Source of the DNA: Sycobia sp. Sy_11
Taxonomy: Eukaryota > Arthropoda > Insecta > Hymenoptera > Epichrysomallidae
Reading direction: 5' to 3'
NCBI GenBank assembly: GCA_018907035.1
Contig: JACCIC010000003.1
Coordinates: 6,147,001 to 6,211,000, forward strand
DNA: 64,000 nucleotides
The first letter of the stretch is position 1; each line of letters starts with the position of its first letter. Shown here one piece after another: positions 1 to 14,399 of this stretch. A program made the translations under genes and the position numbers. The notes beneath the pieces were generated by a model. It was not told the DNA's origin. It saw only the letters and a list, made by a program, of their open reading frames with translations, and did not search any database.

Positions 1-602
1 CATAAGCGATCAATCCCTCACGTACCGACAATGGCTTTAGCTGAATTTAAACCTGGATTGATCATCTTCGATTATATTTTCCTAGCGCATTTTTATAGTT
101 CTACGCGAAAACTCTATAGAATATAAAAATTGTATTTTAATAAGATGTACAATTTTTGTTTAAACTTTTTTTATCAACCCATTAACGTCCAAAACAGAGA
201 AATCGTAACTCTGTTTGCAACCGTAAATCTATCACATATCCCACGGATATATTCAAAGCAAACATACTTTTTCTTAAGTATTTTTTTTCTACTTTCCATT
301 TCTGGTATCAGAATTGCGAAGTTTTCACTCAAAAATCCAATATGGCGTCGTTTACAAAAAAAAATACAAAATTTCGATAATTTTTTTTTAAATCTAATTT
401 CTTGTTGTGTTAACGTTGAGGACGGAACTTTATTTTTTAACTATGAGTGCATAAATGAGATGTACTTTAAATTCAGTTTGATCCCAAATCCAGAAATTCA
501 ATATGGCGGCTAGAAAATGGCGCCAGAAACGCAAAACTTTGCCCAAACTTTCACGAATTTTTTTCTCGAATATAATGCATTCGACGATAAAATCAATAAG
601 AT

Positions 603-729
603 AAAAAGTGCTTAGAATCAATCAAAGAATATGTCTAAATTTCTTTTATATATTAAACTTTTATAAATTTAAATAATCGTCTCGAAAAAATTCAGATATA
701 CTTCTTGGTCAATTCTAAGCACTTTTTAT
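603..729. repeat. inverted repeat, about 40-bp arms
   Basis: The left arm begins AAAAAGTGCTTAGAATCAAT and the right arm, read inversely, begins AAAAAGTGCTTAGAATTGAC. Similarity continues through the ATGTCTAAATTT / ATATCTGAATTT segments. The loop is AT-rich. Just left of it, similar AATCCAATATGGCG / AATTCAATATGGCG words recur (about 336 and 495), suggesting a larger decayed element. Confidence 0.6.
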
Positions 730-754
730 TCTTTAACTTTTTCTTATATAACGC

Positions 755-837
755 TTTGTTTTTGTGTAAAAAATCAAAAATCTTAAAAAATTTGAGTTAT
801 GTAACCTTTGGTTTTTGATTTTTTACTCAAAAACAAA
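755..837. repeat. tight inverted repeat, 26-bp arms
   Basis: TTTGTTTTTGTGTAAAAAAT.. at 755-780 pairs with ..ATTTTTTACTCAAAAACAAA at 812-837 with one mismatch in 26, around a 31-nt loop. It is adjacent to the 603-729 inverted repeat and probably part of the same decayed element. Confidence 0.65.
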
Positions 838-2443
838 ATTTCCTTAGAGTAAAATAAAATAAGCTAAATTTGAGCCAGGAATAAATTATTCATAATATTA
901 TTTTTACATTTTTGAGTAGCTGGAATTGTTGACTCCAGATTAACTTGTCATCTAATGAATTTTATGCTTTACAGAACACACTTAATGTAGGTAAAAAAAT
1001 AATTACATCAATTTTTGACCGAATGTAAATTGGTAGCGAAAATATCTCGCTGGTTGAACTTTAAAAATCTTCATAATAATAAAATAATAATTTTCACATT
1101 ATTTTGATCACCATGTCATTATTTTAATACATTTTTTACTAAAGTTAAAGAGCGAGGATCTTATTACATGATTAATAGTTAGATCAAATTTGATTTACTT
1201 TTGTGAATTTCGTTTTACAAATGTATATATGTTCAATCTTTTTTAAATTATCATACTGTAAAATAATTTATATTACTTTCAATAAATTTTCTTAGCAAAA
1301 ATTATACTAATATTTAAATTTTTTAATTTATTAAGCTTTAGATTTTCTTGTTAAATAAAAAAATTCTATTTGTTACTAATTCATTGCTTCTCCGACATAT
1401 TTTATTTTTAAAATTTGATTAAACCATAGAAAATTACTTGAAAAAATATTTTGTTTTTATTAAACTACGAATATTTTTCTTTATTAAAAATATTATATAA
1501 TATCATATTATTTATGTAACATATTGATCAAATCGATGTATTAAATTATTAGTTTTTCTCATTTATGAAGTAAGTAGCGATAACTACGAATGGTCAGCCA
1601 AAGAATCAATGATAATTTATATTAAGAAAGAAGATTGTGAAATTGTAGTAATGATGTAATAAATAAACTATGAATACACATTAATTATTTTTTAATAAAA
1701 CATCTTATCTGCGAACAATAAATTTATATGGTTATTTTTAAAAAGAAGATATATAAGGTAGTTACGAAGTCAAAAAAGAGTAATTGAAATTACTTAGTCA
1801 CAATAGCAAATAAAAAATGTTTGTTAATCATTAAAAACTGATATAAAAAGTTAAAAGAAATTATTAATAATTGAATTACTAATTTCCAAAAATTCAAAAG
1901 TGCAGTTATAAAATAGACATTGAAGTGAACATTGAAAATTCTAAATAAAAAATATCACAAATTTGAAAAAAAAAACTCCATTGAAAGCACTGAGGTGAAA
2001 ATGAATATGTTTTGTCTGCTAATTTACTATTATATTGTGTGTACTTGTACACCCAATACAAAAAATTATTGTGGGTGGAGTATTATTAAAATACAAAATA
2101 CTTAATGCTTTTATAGTATTAATGACTGGTAAATACTATTTTAAGAACGTTTAAAAATTTAGCAAAGTTGTTTACAGTGCGTTAGACAAAGATGGAGTAA
2201 ATAATAGTACATTGTGCCACATCGGAGCGAAATAAGCGTTTTCCAACGAGAGTAAGTTGGCTGTTCGAGCGTATAGCGAGGGTGTTAATTTATCCCAAAA
2301 TTTGGAGACTGCGAACTGTAAACAAGTGCAAATCCTTTTTTGTGCGATATCTCAGAAATATACGAGTTATATACGAGTATATATAGGAGTTTTATGTACA
2401 GAGAGCACAGTAGAGAGCAAGAATAATATGGGTTCGGTGCTTG

Positions 2444-2509
<66 letters not shown>

Positions 2510-5259
2510 GTCATCACGAAGTGTGAAATTCATAGAACTTGAAAAAAATTTAATAACGTCAGTTTTTCACTAGTACAATTTATATTATGTTAATTAATTA
2601 ATAAAATTACGAGAGGAATCTCTACGTTGTGTTTTAAATGTATAATATTTGAATTTACAAGGGGAGTTTACAGTGACCGGCTAACTAATGACTTTCATCT
2701 AAACAAACAAATACCTTACATTTTTTACATTCAAATAAATATTAAATCCCTTTATTTTTAATGAAATACTGTTTTAAATGCTATTATTTGTTTTATAGCA
2801 TTCCGAAATCTCAACCTGCACTTAGCGCACGTTTTTGCGTAAGTTGCCCATTACTTGACGGTGTACTAATGAATGTACTTAAGTCACAGGTTTGTGAATA
2901 TCTATTGCTAATTACCAAAGCTAAAAGTTAATGTATTTTTATATATCATAATGAGGAAATAAATTAGTAAATTTTCATATGTATAACAAAAATATAATTT
3001 TGATTTAGAATACTACAACCTTTTTTTACGAATCTTTGAGAAAAATATAAAAATTTGTATCGATAGAGAAAATATTCATCTTTAAAATAAGTCGTTTAAA
3101 AGAGAAAAATATTAATTAAAACGAAAGTTGCAAGGTAAATAGTGAGCGCAGAAAGTAATTTTATATCTTATGTTTATTAAATCCCCAATAACTCACGTTC
3201 TAATGTACATTTTTTCATTTTGCAAAGTTGAGCTGATTTTTAAAAATAAATTTAAATGATTCAGATCTTTGCATTTTTATTCTAATGCGCCCTTTCATTT
3301 ACACAGCGTTTTAAACAATTCACTTATTAATAATTACATAACATATCTGCCATTCTCTTGGCATTTCACCCTCGAAATTCGTATTTAGACGGTCAGAATA
3401 CATAAAAAAAACTTTGGTGGGTCTATGTCTTGTGAAAAGACAGCGAAACTCGTCTGGCTCCTAGATTATATTAAAAATTACTGTTTTATTCGAGGTCTAA
3501 TCTTATTTCGTAAAGCAAATACAAGAATACGAAGGATTTTTCTCGTAAAAATAAATTTATTTGTAATATTAGATTGCAAAAATTAAATATCATAAAAAAT
3601 AAAATTAAAAATTAAAATTAAATTATTAAAAACGTAAAAAGATTTATATAGATAAAATTTAAAAGTTAAAACTTTTATTAGCTTTTAATACAAAATGTGA
3701 AAGAAAAGAGAATTATTTTATTTAATTTTATTTTTAAAAACTGGACGTCTAACTTAAAGTTAAAATATAAAGGTTGAACGTGAGGTCGAGCAGCTCGCAG
3801 GCCCAAAGATGATAAATGCCATATGTACCACAGGCCGCGACGTCGTATAAACGAGGATTCTAATACAGGACGGAAAAACTATAGTTTTCTGCAGGGTGGT
3901 TTACGTTTTGAAAAAATGTTTTTTCACCATTTTAATCTTTATTCTACGGAGAAAATGTGGCATTTTGCTTTCGGTAAATAGGCGGAGAAAAACTGCATTT
4001 TGCTCCCCGAGTGCGGAAAAAGTATATTTATCATTCGTACCTTATCAATATATATTTATTATTTAGTTTATCAATTATTTATATAATGCATCAATTAGAA
4101 AAATGAATAAATAATATGTGTTTATTTCATAATCGCGCGAACATTTATAATATTATTTAAACGAGATAAAATATAAATCAATTTATTTTCATCTGTGAAA
4201 ATTGATTAATATTTATATAATTAAACTCAAGCTAAAAATTTGCAATTCGTTTTATTTTTTGTCTGATTTACTTATAAGTTTCTGTATTTTAAAAAGAGTT
4301 CACGTGTCTAACATAATTTTAATGAACTAATACTATGATTAGCCAAAGAAAGGAAACATATAATTGTTGTTTATTTTTATAAATTTCTGCATTCTATAAT
4401 AAATTTAGAATTTTCTATGTCAGAATAATTACAAAGTAGCTGGATATGTTTGTATATTAATATAAGTGCGTTATTAAGTTTTTTAAAAATCTGAGATTTT
4501 TAGAATTATTATTACCGAGTTTCGAAAATAGTAGCAAAGTAAAGTAACACAATCTGACATTCCATGATCTTTTCGGATGATTTTAACTTTGGAATGGTTC
4601 TGAATGTCTGACTTTACGGGGTAATATTCGATTCGTAAACATTTACACTGGTTTTCCCATGTGGATAGAAGGAGAAAGAGTGAAAGAAACTTATGAGGGA
4701 TGTAAAAATTTGCCGCGACAGATTCACGAGTCATTCAAGCTTGTTTATTGGCGATATAAAACATTGCAGTACATATACTCTGAGTTCAGGTCAAACTCAA
4801 CCTATATTGTTTGTACATGATTCATACAAAAGCTAATATTCATTCTTACATAGTGTATTATTCTGTTTGAAACAATTGAAATTCATTCATAAAATGATAA
4901 TGACATTCAGTAACATATCATTTCAAGTCAAATGATCTTTAAATTATTTAAGGTAATCACTTTGTGGGAGGAGTTTCAATCAGAATATTTTAATACAAAT
5001 GTCCTTATATGTATGAGGAATTGGCGAATATAGTATATAGTTCGAGTACGGGCAAAGAAGATAGTGAATTTGTTGAAAAATTCGGAAAAGAATAACAAGT
5101 AACTTTTTTACAGAAATTTACGATATAATAATCGATTGCTTCCATAGAAATTCGACTTCCTTTACATTAGTTGTGTTTTTTTGTTAAAGTCGTTATTTTC
5201 CAAGGAAAATCAATATATTTTCCATACACCTATAAAGTTTCCCGTGTACATCGAACGAC
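838..5259. other. AT-rich DNA, no supported gene
   Basis: Apart from the (TA)n array at 2447 I see no coding sequence, RNA gene or mobile element. Frames here are short and of AT-driven composition. Confidence 0.6.
2447..2506. repeat. (TA)n microsatellite
   Basis: Sixty bases of pure AT alternation. It creates meaningless tyrosine-isoleucine frames on both strands. Confidence 0.95.
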
Positions 5260-6050
5260 GTTCGCGTGCCTATAAAATATTTAACCCTTCTTAAAGCAAT
5301 CGTCCCTTATAATCATTCGACCGACTACAATCTCACAGCTTATACGCACCGCGCGAAAGTCGAACGACACGTCCCGAAGGGAGAGGAGAAAGCTACTCTC
5401 TGCATGCATACATACATAGACTGTAAACGCGAGATCCGTATCTCGTCGGACCTTCGTCGATCGCGGTGGAGGGGGGGTGGTGGTGCTCCTACCCTCTTCC
5501 CACACATACGCGGTAGAAAAAGACAGCGTGACGAGGGGTGAGGGGTGAAGGGAGTACGTCAGGGCACGGCAATATGGCGAGCGAAGTTCGCGCGGCCGAG
5601 GGAGCCAGCGAGCGCAGGTGAAGAACCAAAACACGGGAGGAAGGAAGGAAGGAAGGAAGGAAGGACGGAAGGAAGGAAGGAAGGATAAGATACACGGGCG
5701 GGCGCGGCGGTCGAGCGGGCGCGGCGTCCGCTCCGGGAGGACGGGGGAGGCCGGCGGTAGCGACGGGAAAGAGGGAGCGCATAGCCGCGGCGTGGTACAG
5801 AGAAAGGGGCACGCACGATCGTGGCGGGGAGGGAAAGATGGTGGGGCGGAGGAGGAGGGGTAGAGAGGGATGGAGAGGGAGAGAGAACGAGAACGGAGTG
5901 CGCGGATTGGTGGTGTCATCGATTAGCCTGGTTTCTCCGTCTTTCTTCTTCCCTCCCTCTTTATATTTCGATTCACCTTTCCCCCTCTCTCTCTCTCTCT
6001 CTCTCTCCACCCGAGCGAGCTTTCAAAAGCGCCCCCTCATGCTCGTAACG
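5260..6050. other. GC/CpG-rich block with purine/pyrimidine tracts
   Basis: It contains the GGAA microsatellite, purine-rich DNA and a CT run (5985-6007). Long frames on both strands are Arg/Pro/Ser-rich and overlap each other, which is typical of GC-rich noncoding DNA. It could be regulatory. Confidence 0.5.
5638..5685. repeat. GGAA microsatellite
   Basis: Six GGAA units (from 5639), one GGAC interruption, then four more GGAA units. GGAA is the core bound by ETS proteins. It sits in a GC-rich block about 10 kb downstream of the ETS stop codon. Confidence 0.9.
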
Positions 6051-9000
6051 AGCACAATGGAAGGAGTGAGTGCTTTTCTTTTCCCTCAAAGTCTTTTATT
6101 TCAAGTTCGAGAGGTCCCCTCGGTAATTTTAGTTCGGGCACGTCGACTTTCGGTTTTAAGTGGAAATTGTTGTTCCGCTCTCTTCCGCTATCTTTCTCTC
6201 TTTCTCTCTCTTTCTCCTGAGGTTTGCTTACGAGTTTAAGAGGCCGACGAGGGAAAAGTAGCACACAGTTCTTCGAATAACCGAGCATTTTCCCTGAAAT
6301 GGTTTGGCTTTCTTGTATACGACGAATTTCGAGAGATCTGATTTAATACGGCTACAACAACTATTAAGTTGTCTTAATAGCAATATAAAAGCAGTTCTTT
6401 AATTGTCGAACGATGTTCAGAAACTATGGGGTAAGCATGAAAAATAAGATGAAATTAGTATATTTCAACACTTGTATAAAATTATTTATCTCTTGAAAAA
6501 GTTTAGACCTAAACGAAGGAGGTAAGTATCCAGAGGTGAATAATTCATTGGAACACTATTTAGTATTGAACGATATTTTACAGCAAGACTCGCAAAAAAT
6601 CATTTAAAGTTGTAAATTAGAGCTTGGAGTAATGTACAAATATTTTTTCATTTATAAGTTTAAGGTAAATTATCATATAAACAACGAGAAAAATTGGTTT
6701 ATACATTATTGGAAAATGTTACCAGTCCTATAAAATTTATATGAAATTAAAGATTAATTATCAAGGATTATTAGTTCATTAGATACCGAATAATAATATA
6801 ACATAAAATTTATTTCGAGAAATAAAAATTATATGTTGGTGTAAATGAAAAAATCAATCTTATTGGTACGGTCTTAGTTTTCATTTTTTAAGATTCTGCT
6901 CAATAGGTCCGCTTTAAATTCATTTCGTGATAATCCACTGTCAACGAATTATCAGGATTTAATTACATATATCTACTTAATATTAAAGCCCCTTAACAAC
7001 GTTTTGTAAATATGGGCCAATGTAAATTGGATAAATTGAAATAATGATTACTGATATTCAGTAATTACCGTATTTTCATTAATATATATACTAAATTTTA
7101 GCTATTTGCACTGATTAAAAATTAATGAAAAAGAAGATTAAGTAAACCTCGTAAACATATTCGATTGTCAACACTGACGAAAGAAAAAAACTCAATATAC
7201 CTTCGCTCAGACTGATACATAATAACACGATATAGGTAATCTTTAACCTCGACACCTGAATTCCCATTCTCAATTTTCTTTTTTTTTCTTTTTCTGATAT
7301 CCAACCCTACATATTCTTCGTCACAATGCCCGTATCCCCACCGGTTTATACGGTGAGCCAGCATTATACGCGTGCTATTATATAGGTGCGGAGGACGACC
7401 GTGTACGTGAGAGAGAGAAGGAGCGAGAGAGTGACAGAGACAGAGAGGGGCATCGAGCATCATCAGCCTCGGTTTCTGCTCCACCGCGCGTCGACGGCGA
7501 CAATTCCGCTCGAATTTCCCGGAGGCTCCCCTCTTCTTCTTCCACCCCCGCCGGAGAGGCGAACGTAGGAGGGGGAGGCGGGGAGGCCTGTAGTAGTTCT
7601 CCCTTGCGACGCCCCGCCCTGTGCCTCCCTGTTTTAGGGCTTGGTCGATGCGCGCGGCACAGCGGCGGCGCGCAGCGCTCCAGAGCCGAACGTCGCCGTG
7701 GCAACGGGGCGCGTGGGCGGCCAACCGGCGAAGAGAAACGCCACCCGCCACTACCACCATCGTCGACTTCGCGCGGTCGGTTTTTCGCGCCCCCCTTTTC
7801 TTCCCCCCCCCACCCCACAGTCGTTCAGGTGTGGGTTCGCGCGGCGCTCTTCGTTCTTTGGCGGCTTTTCGCGCTTGGATTTTCGTTGGCCGTCACCAAA
7901 GGCGGCGTTTGTAATTAAATTTTGGACGAGCCACCATGGGATCCCAATTTTATGTCTAGTGTTTGAGGCGCGCGTAGGGGGACGGGAGTCCATTATCCTT
8001 TTTAATTTGAACACAGATTTTTCGCATATTTGTTACTCGGTAACATTTGAAATTGTCTGAAATACGTGAAAGATAGTAAAGGTCATCGAAATATTGCATA
8101 GTCGTTGATTTTATCAGCTAATATGTGTATCGTAGATCAATACGTTGATTTGTACTACTGAAAATTAAAGTAAAAACGTTCGAAAAGCAAACGTAACGGA
8201 ATAATTTTTATGTATCAGTTATGCAATAAAATATTACTTTACTTGAAGCTATACAAAGAAGTGATCTATTGCTATTCATCTTGCCTGTTCGTGCAATGAC
8301 ACATAAAAAATTAAATGTCCAATCAAAGAAAAAACACAGATTATATAGACATATTGAATAATAAAATGTAGTTCGGTGTAATATTAAACGAGCATTGAAT
8401 TCCAATCTAATGTATTTTATTTAATTAAAATTTAATTGCGAATAGCACAATGTTTATTATAATATTTTGTCGTTTTACTTGTTTCAGCGATTGATATAAT
8501 ATAGTAATGTATATTTATGGAAGTATTGGTAATATATTAATTATTTTCTTTTGAATTATTGTAATTATCCATTCGAAAGAAATAATATAAAGAAGAAACT
8601 TGTTTTATTTTTTAATTTAAATTTCTGTAAAGTTTTTCACAATAAGAATTTGGAATTGTTATTAACAGTTTTCATATTTTTATTCCATTACATTATTTTA
8701 AAATCCTCTACGTGATTCGCTAATAAAACAACGTTTTTCTACTGTTTATTTGTTCGCTCGTTTATCCGATCGGACGCTATTTCGCATTATCGCCGCGAGC
8801 GCGTTCAACAAACAAGTTGGCGAGCGACGGACATCGTCCGAGCGCGAGAGTGGGCAAAAGAGTCAGCCGCGAGCCTGTCGGCGTGCCTGAAAAGAATTAT
8901 TTTTCCACTATCAGGAATGGTAATTTTTTATTGTGAACGGGCAGACGAAAAAAAGAAAGAGCTGTTACTATCTTTTCCCGTTCCCGACAGACTCCCCCGC

Positions 9001-10041
9001 GCCCTGCCGTCCACCTTTCTTTTGTCCGTTCCATCCAAGCCCTCCCTGGTTTTCCAGTTGCTCGACGGCGGGATTTCATTTTTGCTTTCGTTTTCTCCTT
9101 CTCCGCGGCTTTATTCATTGGGGCACGCTGTTTCATCCAGACATGTATCCGAGAGCTAAATGCCGACGGATTCGCGCAAACTCGCTGCTCGTCGTATTTT
9201 CAAAAGGAAGATTTTACACTTGCCAACGTGGTAGGAGCGTTTTACCGATTTCGCGAATATTATAATCGTCTGAATTTTTTTTTACATCTTTAATCATATT
9301 TTCATTAAAACTTTTTTCAATATAAGACGTAGTGAAGCTGATAAATTCAATTGTTTAATTTAGACATTTATGATGGCTCGAGCACTTGGGGCCATATCAA
9401 TTTTGCATGTTTTTTTACTTTATACATATTATGAAATACGTAAATACAAACATAAATATCATACTTTCATACTTTTCATACGTTTAATTGTTTACCAGGA
9501 ATAAACGAGGATGAAATTTCTTTTAGTTATATCTCTTTATATTTATTATTTTACTTAATTTGAACATTTCACCGTTAATTCGCATTTTTTTAAAAATTTT
9601 ACATTGATCCATACATCGGATGAACTGTAAATCCTTCTTAATTTCAGCACCATTTGGCTTATGATATTAAAATAAGAATCAATATTCAATATTAACTTAC
9701 TTAAATTCGTATAAAATATTTCCGTTTTGATCATTAATAATTCCGACAATTAACCGTTTATCTCGATTTTGTTTTATATCATTTTAAAGCAAACTTCAAA
9801 CTCACTCGAACCATCTTGAAGCTGAAATTATTATTGTTTGAAACTCTTTCATATCGTATATTTATTAGTTGCTGCAAAGTAAAGGTAATAATAATTTCAG
9901 TAAAATTAATTTTTCATTGGGATCGCAAAATCTGTTTCTATCGATTGGACCATAGAATTAAAAAATTTAGATAATTCCCGATAGTTATTGTCGGGACGAA
10001 AAAGACCTTTCTCATTCTAGGACCCCTAGCTTTTATCTCTC

Positions 10042-10047
<6 letters not shown>

Positions 10048-10087
<40 letters not shown>
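10048..10087. repeat. (CT)n microsatellite
   Basis: Forty bases of TC alternation at the left edge of a GC-rich block (10140-10440). Confidence 0.95.
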
Positions 10088-10090
<3 letters not shown>

Positions 10091-11201
10091 CTTTGCACTC
10101 TACGTCTCCTTCTACATAATCGACTTTCGCGCCTTACAATATACACAAAAGGGGGTGGGTGGAGGTGCGGGCGTTCGACTTACATATCTGTTTATATTAT
10201 CGCTCGTTCGTACACGCCCGACACGAACCCGAGCCCTTCCCCTTCTTTCTCTCATCCATCATCCGGGGGGGGGGGGTGAGGCGGACGTCGCGCATCACCC
10301 ACCGACATTTTGTTAAACCCGAGAGTGACGCGCGCTACCTTTCGTATACGCGGGGGAGACGCGGGTCGCGCGCAACTCGTCGCGCGCGCACAGAGATCTT
10401 CGCCATCGGGATTTCTACATAGACAAGAGCTCGATATCGTGGCGTTTCTGAACGACGTCCGCGGCCCGCGGGTAAATAGTCGATGGATGTACAGTTTTTG
10501 ACGCAACGTCGACAAGCTTATCTATATGGATACCGAAAAATCGTCGCTGCGTTTCCTACAATCGAATGGAAAAATATCGAAAGAAAAATGACAAACGATA
10601 CGATACGCGCAAAGGTTCGGAAATAAGCATAAAAATATTTACGATGCAATTTCAACGCTGGAATGGATGTAAATGTGAGCCGTAACTGGGATATTTCCTT
10701 ATATATAGTATTAGATGGAATTTCATAATTATATGCGTACTTACCGAATTTTCCGGTTTCTTGAAAATTGTTCAAATCTGGATTGTCTTAGCATAGATAG
10801 TCTTAGTTTATAGTAAGGCATTAAAATTCATTATAAGAATGTATAAAAACAAGAAGAATATTGATTATCAAATTATGTTTTGCATGCGTTTATTAATAGA
10901 AGGATTTCTTTTTCTTGCAATTTATAAGGTATAACCGATGCGTTACTTCATAAATTACACCATTATTATTTTACTATTTTACAATAATTACAATTATATT
11001 CTTTTTTACAAAATACATTACCAAATATTATCGGTCGCGATTTATCGCCGTCCGGCGAATCTTAATTCTTGGGTTGTCCGAAATCTGTGGAGTACTTTAT
11101 AAGTATGTAATGTAATTATATAATATATATGTATAACAAAGTCATATAGAAGCTGCAATAAAATATAGCTGAATTTTTTTTATTTCTGAACGATGAACGA
11201 C

Positions 11202-11202
<1 letters not shown>

Positions 11203-11236
<34 letters not shown>

Positions 11237-11250
11237 GTAGTAGTAGTAGG
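11203..11250. repeat. (ATT)n-(AGT)n microsatellite
   Basis: Trinucleotide run that changes from TTA to GTA units part-way along. Confidence 0.95.
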
Positions 11251-12218
11251 TTTTTTTTTTGTTATACTAAGATGAACATTGCACCACGCGGTGGATAACA
11301 AATAATTTGACATCGAGCATCCCCGTTCGTCGCACCAGAACGACGAGGGTTCGCGTGGAATATCGATAACGGTATCTAGTCTGGGATGGTTCTTTTCTTT
11401 TTTTATTTTTGTTTGTTTGTTGATAGAAAAAGAAACTTGTCCAAGTCACAGATATCTTATTTACAACAAATATCTTTATTACTTCCAAGTGATTTTTTTT
11501 TTCATCATAGTCGACGTTAAAATGATTATTGCTATTTGCATTATACATTCATAAAAAGATTTCACGGCATTCTTCATTTTGTGTGCTTTCGTTTTGGTGG
11601 TTGTTGCTTGCTTCTTTGCTGCTATTATCGGTATATCTTCTTTATAAACTTACAATAATCTTATCCTCGCTTCGAAGAACGAAAGTATAGGGACAAAAGG
11701 AAGAGTTGGACAACAATAAAGAGAATAGCCCATATCGCTGTATTTATACACTATAGTTTCCACCATATGGGCGGGGGTATCGATCGGCAATAATATATTT
11801 CATCGTTCCGGCGACGGGGACGAAGAAATTTGAAGACGAGGAAGAAATAAAACAGAAGAAATAGCTACAAATAAAAGGGAAGAGGGTGAAGGGGTGTAAT
11901 AATGGGAGCACGAATTTTTCCTATTTTCATTTTCAACTATTATATATGTAGTTCCCGCCTCCCGCGTTTAACAAGTGCTACACACTATATACTGTCGTCG
12001 CTTCTGTTCGGGGGGAGGACAGCGCTCGCCCGACCTCGCCCCCCCTCCCCGCGTCTGTTGAACGCCGCACTTTTGTTTTCTTTGGTAATTTCAATCACTC
12101 GCACAGCCATTTATACACGTCGCACCGATTAAGGACTAGAAACCTCTAAAACGCAGAGCTATATGTACGCTAAACATGAAAACACCCTATCTACATCGTC
12201 GCGTGGTACTTTTGACTC

Positions 12219-12306
12219 TCACTCTCTCTCTCTCTCTCTCTCACTCCATCTTACTCTCTCTTTCTCTCTCTCTCCCTCTCTTTCCCTCTTATCCTCTCTC
12301 ATTTTC
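12219..12306. repeat. pyrimidine tract, mainly (CT)n
   Basis: Interrupted CT repeats with CTTT and CCCT variants over about 90 bp. Confidence 0.9.
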
Positions 12307-14025
12307 TCTTGCTCCCTCTTGCGCTTACAAATGTCTGCTGTATCATTAAGAACGTAACGATAGGGATAAATTAATAAAGAGACTGCACGTGGATGCGGAC
12401 TCGCTCGGTTTTGCATCTGGAGCCACGATGAATTATGCTAGTTTAAAAAACTTATTCGTGAGAATTAGTCGCGAGGGCGCTGTCTCAACTTTCGTTCGTA
12501 CATAATGTCGATCGAGGCCAATCAGCCAATCGCTAGTTATTGCTTTCGATTCGACACGAATACAAAGTCAACAAAAAAAGGGGGGTAGGGATGATTTCCG
12601 TCCAATCCCGCGAAGACCGAAGTGGACGCGCGTCGCTATGAAAATCCGTTATATAATATGGAGCTGCTAATAATACGCTTAGATCTTAAGTGCTGATACA
12701 GAGTATGATACAGTTATTATATATACGACTTAGGAATTACTCGTCGCCAACGGAGGTAAAATATGCCAATTTTACATCCATTTTGTTTTCTCCACTTTTT
12801 TTTCTTCTTCTAGTTTTAGTATTTTATTAGGTACATCGTATATTATCGCTTTGTTCCGAAAAGCGCGCGCAAGAACACGCTTGTAATAGGAGCAGAGAAC
12901 GGCTTACGATAAAAATATTAACAGTTAATAATCATAATAAAAATAATAAACAGTAATAGAAATAATAAAAATAATAAAGAAATAACAATCATATTTTTTA
13001 TTTACGCTGTTTACTCTATGTAACGCTTGCATTAAAAAGGTTCCTCCGTGAATTACGATAAATTTTAACCAACTCAATGATAAAATTCCTAATTAATTTA
13101 GGTACGTCGAATCTCACTGTGTCTTACATTTTGCCACATAGGAGCTTGAGCTTCTTTTTTAACCATGTAAAATATATACGAGTAGAATTGTTTAACCTTC
13201 CTTTTTTTGATTAAATAGATTAATTGCTGCTAGCAATGATATTATGACGAGGAAACCTCTTTAAGCTGAGCTCTTTTCGATTTTGTTTGGTACAGAACAA
13301 ACGGTAGTATTAAAAAAGTTTATATGATACAGTGATTTTAGTTCTCGGAATCAGAAGCGAGCGTCGACTATTTCAACGTAGGAAATATGTCGGATTGTTA
13401 TTAGTCGAGTATTTTAAATACGTGAAGACTACATATAAAACTGTTTTTTCTTTCACGGAAAATAGTTAAGGTACGATTAGACGCGAAAAATACACACGAA
13501 AGGATCGGTCTGACCAAAAAGTCATGCTTCTACTGAGCAAGCTTATCTGATTATTTTAGTAAATCTTCTCGTTCTGGGGAATTTCAGATTGAAATTTTAT
13601 TTATCATACGTTACTTTAACTGAGAATTACTCGAAACATGTTCAAATGCCGTTCATGTATAGTTTTATTAAAGTTATTTACATACGTTTGCGTTAAAATT
13701 TTTTTTTGGCATACCATATTTTTATTCAGGTCAAAAACATGTTTTTAAAATCACTTAGAAAACTCAGTCATATGTCTTTTATGGAACTTTTAGAATGTTT
13801 AAGCATTAATTTTTCAAATTAATACATCCGTTTTGCTTCTTTCATTATTTGCTATCAAAAATTTGAAAATTACTTTGTATTTTTGGCAAAGATCATTTTC
13901 TTTTAAAATTATTCATACTAAATCGCCACTATTTTTTCGTTTATACTCGGTATATAAAATGGTGATAGTACTTTGATAAACCGCCACACCCTGTCTCGAT
14001 CCCAGTATTCGACGCTCGCTTCACT

Positions 14026-14027
<2 letters not shown>

Positions 14028-14082
<55 letters not shown>

Positions 14083-14149
14083 CTTGAACGCCTTCGCTAT
14101 TTACAACATTACATATACTATAAGGTTTTATATTGTTATTTTTCCTTTC

Positions 14150-14187
<38 letters not shown>
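14028..14187. repeat. two (TA)n arrays
   Basis: AT alternation at 14028-14081 and again at 14155-14187, separated by about 70 bp of unique AT-rich DNA. Confidence 0.95.
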
Positions 14188-14188
<1 letters not shown>

Positions 14189-14375
14189 CTTCAACCTTGT
14201 GCTCGTCTCATCTTACCGATAGGATAAAATTAGATACGCCGTCGTTCCTTTCCATCTGGATGTACTTGTAATGTATACGAGTACGCCCATTGGCATCCAT
14301 ATACACTCGCACTATTCTACTTGCGCACAGGGAGCTTTACTAAGTGCATTTAATCGATGCAATATTCGAAGAAGG

Positions 14376-14399
14376 GAGAGAGAGAGAGAGAGAGAGAGA
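14376..14399. repeat. (GA)n microsatellite
   Basis: Twenty-four bases of GA alternation. Confidence 0.9.

Noticed and set aside
5281..6010. Long overlapping frames of up to 212 codons on both strands
   Set aside because: Composition is Pro/Ser/Arg repeats from GC-rich and purine/pyrimidine tracts; there are no domains and they overlap in several frames.
7122..8060. Cluster of frames of 60-212 codons in a CpG-rich block
   Set aside because: They overlap on both strands, are Arg/Pro/Ser/Ala-rich, and show no family motif.
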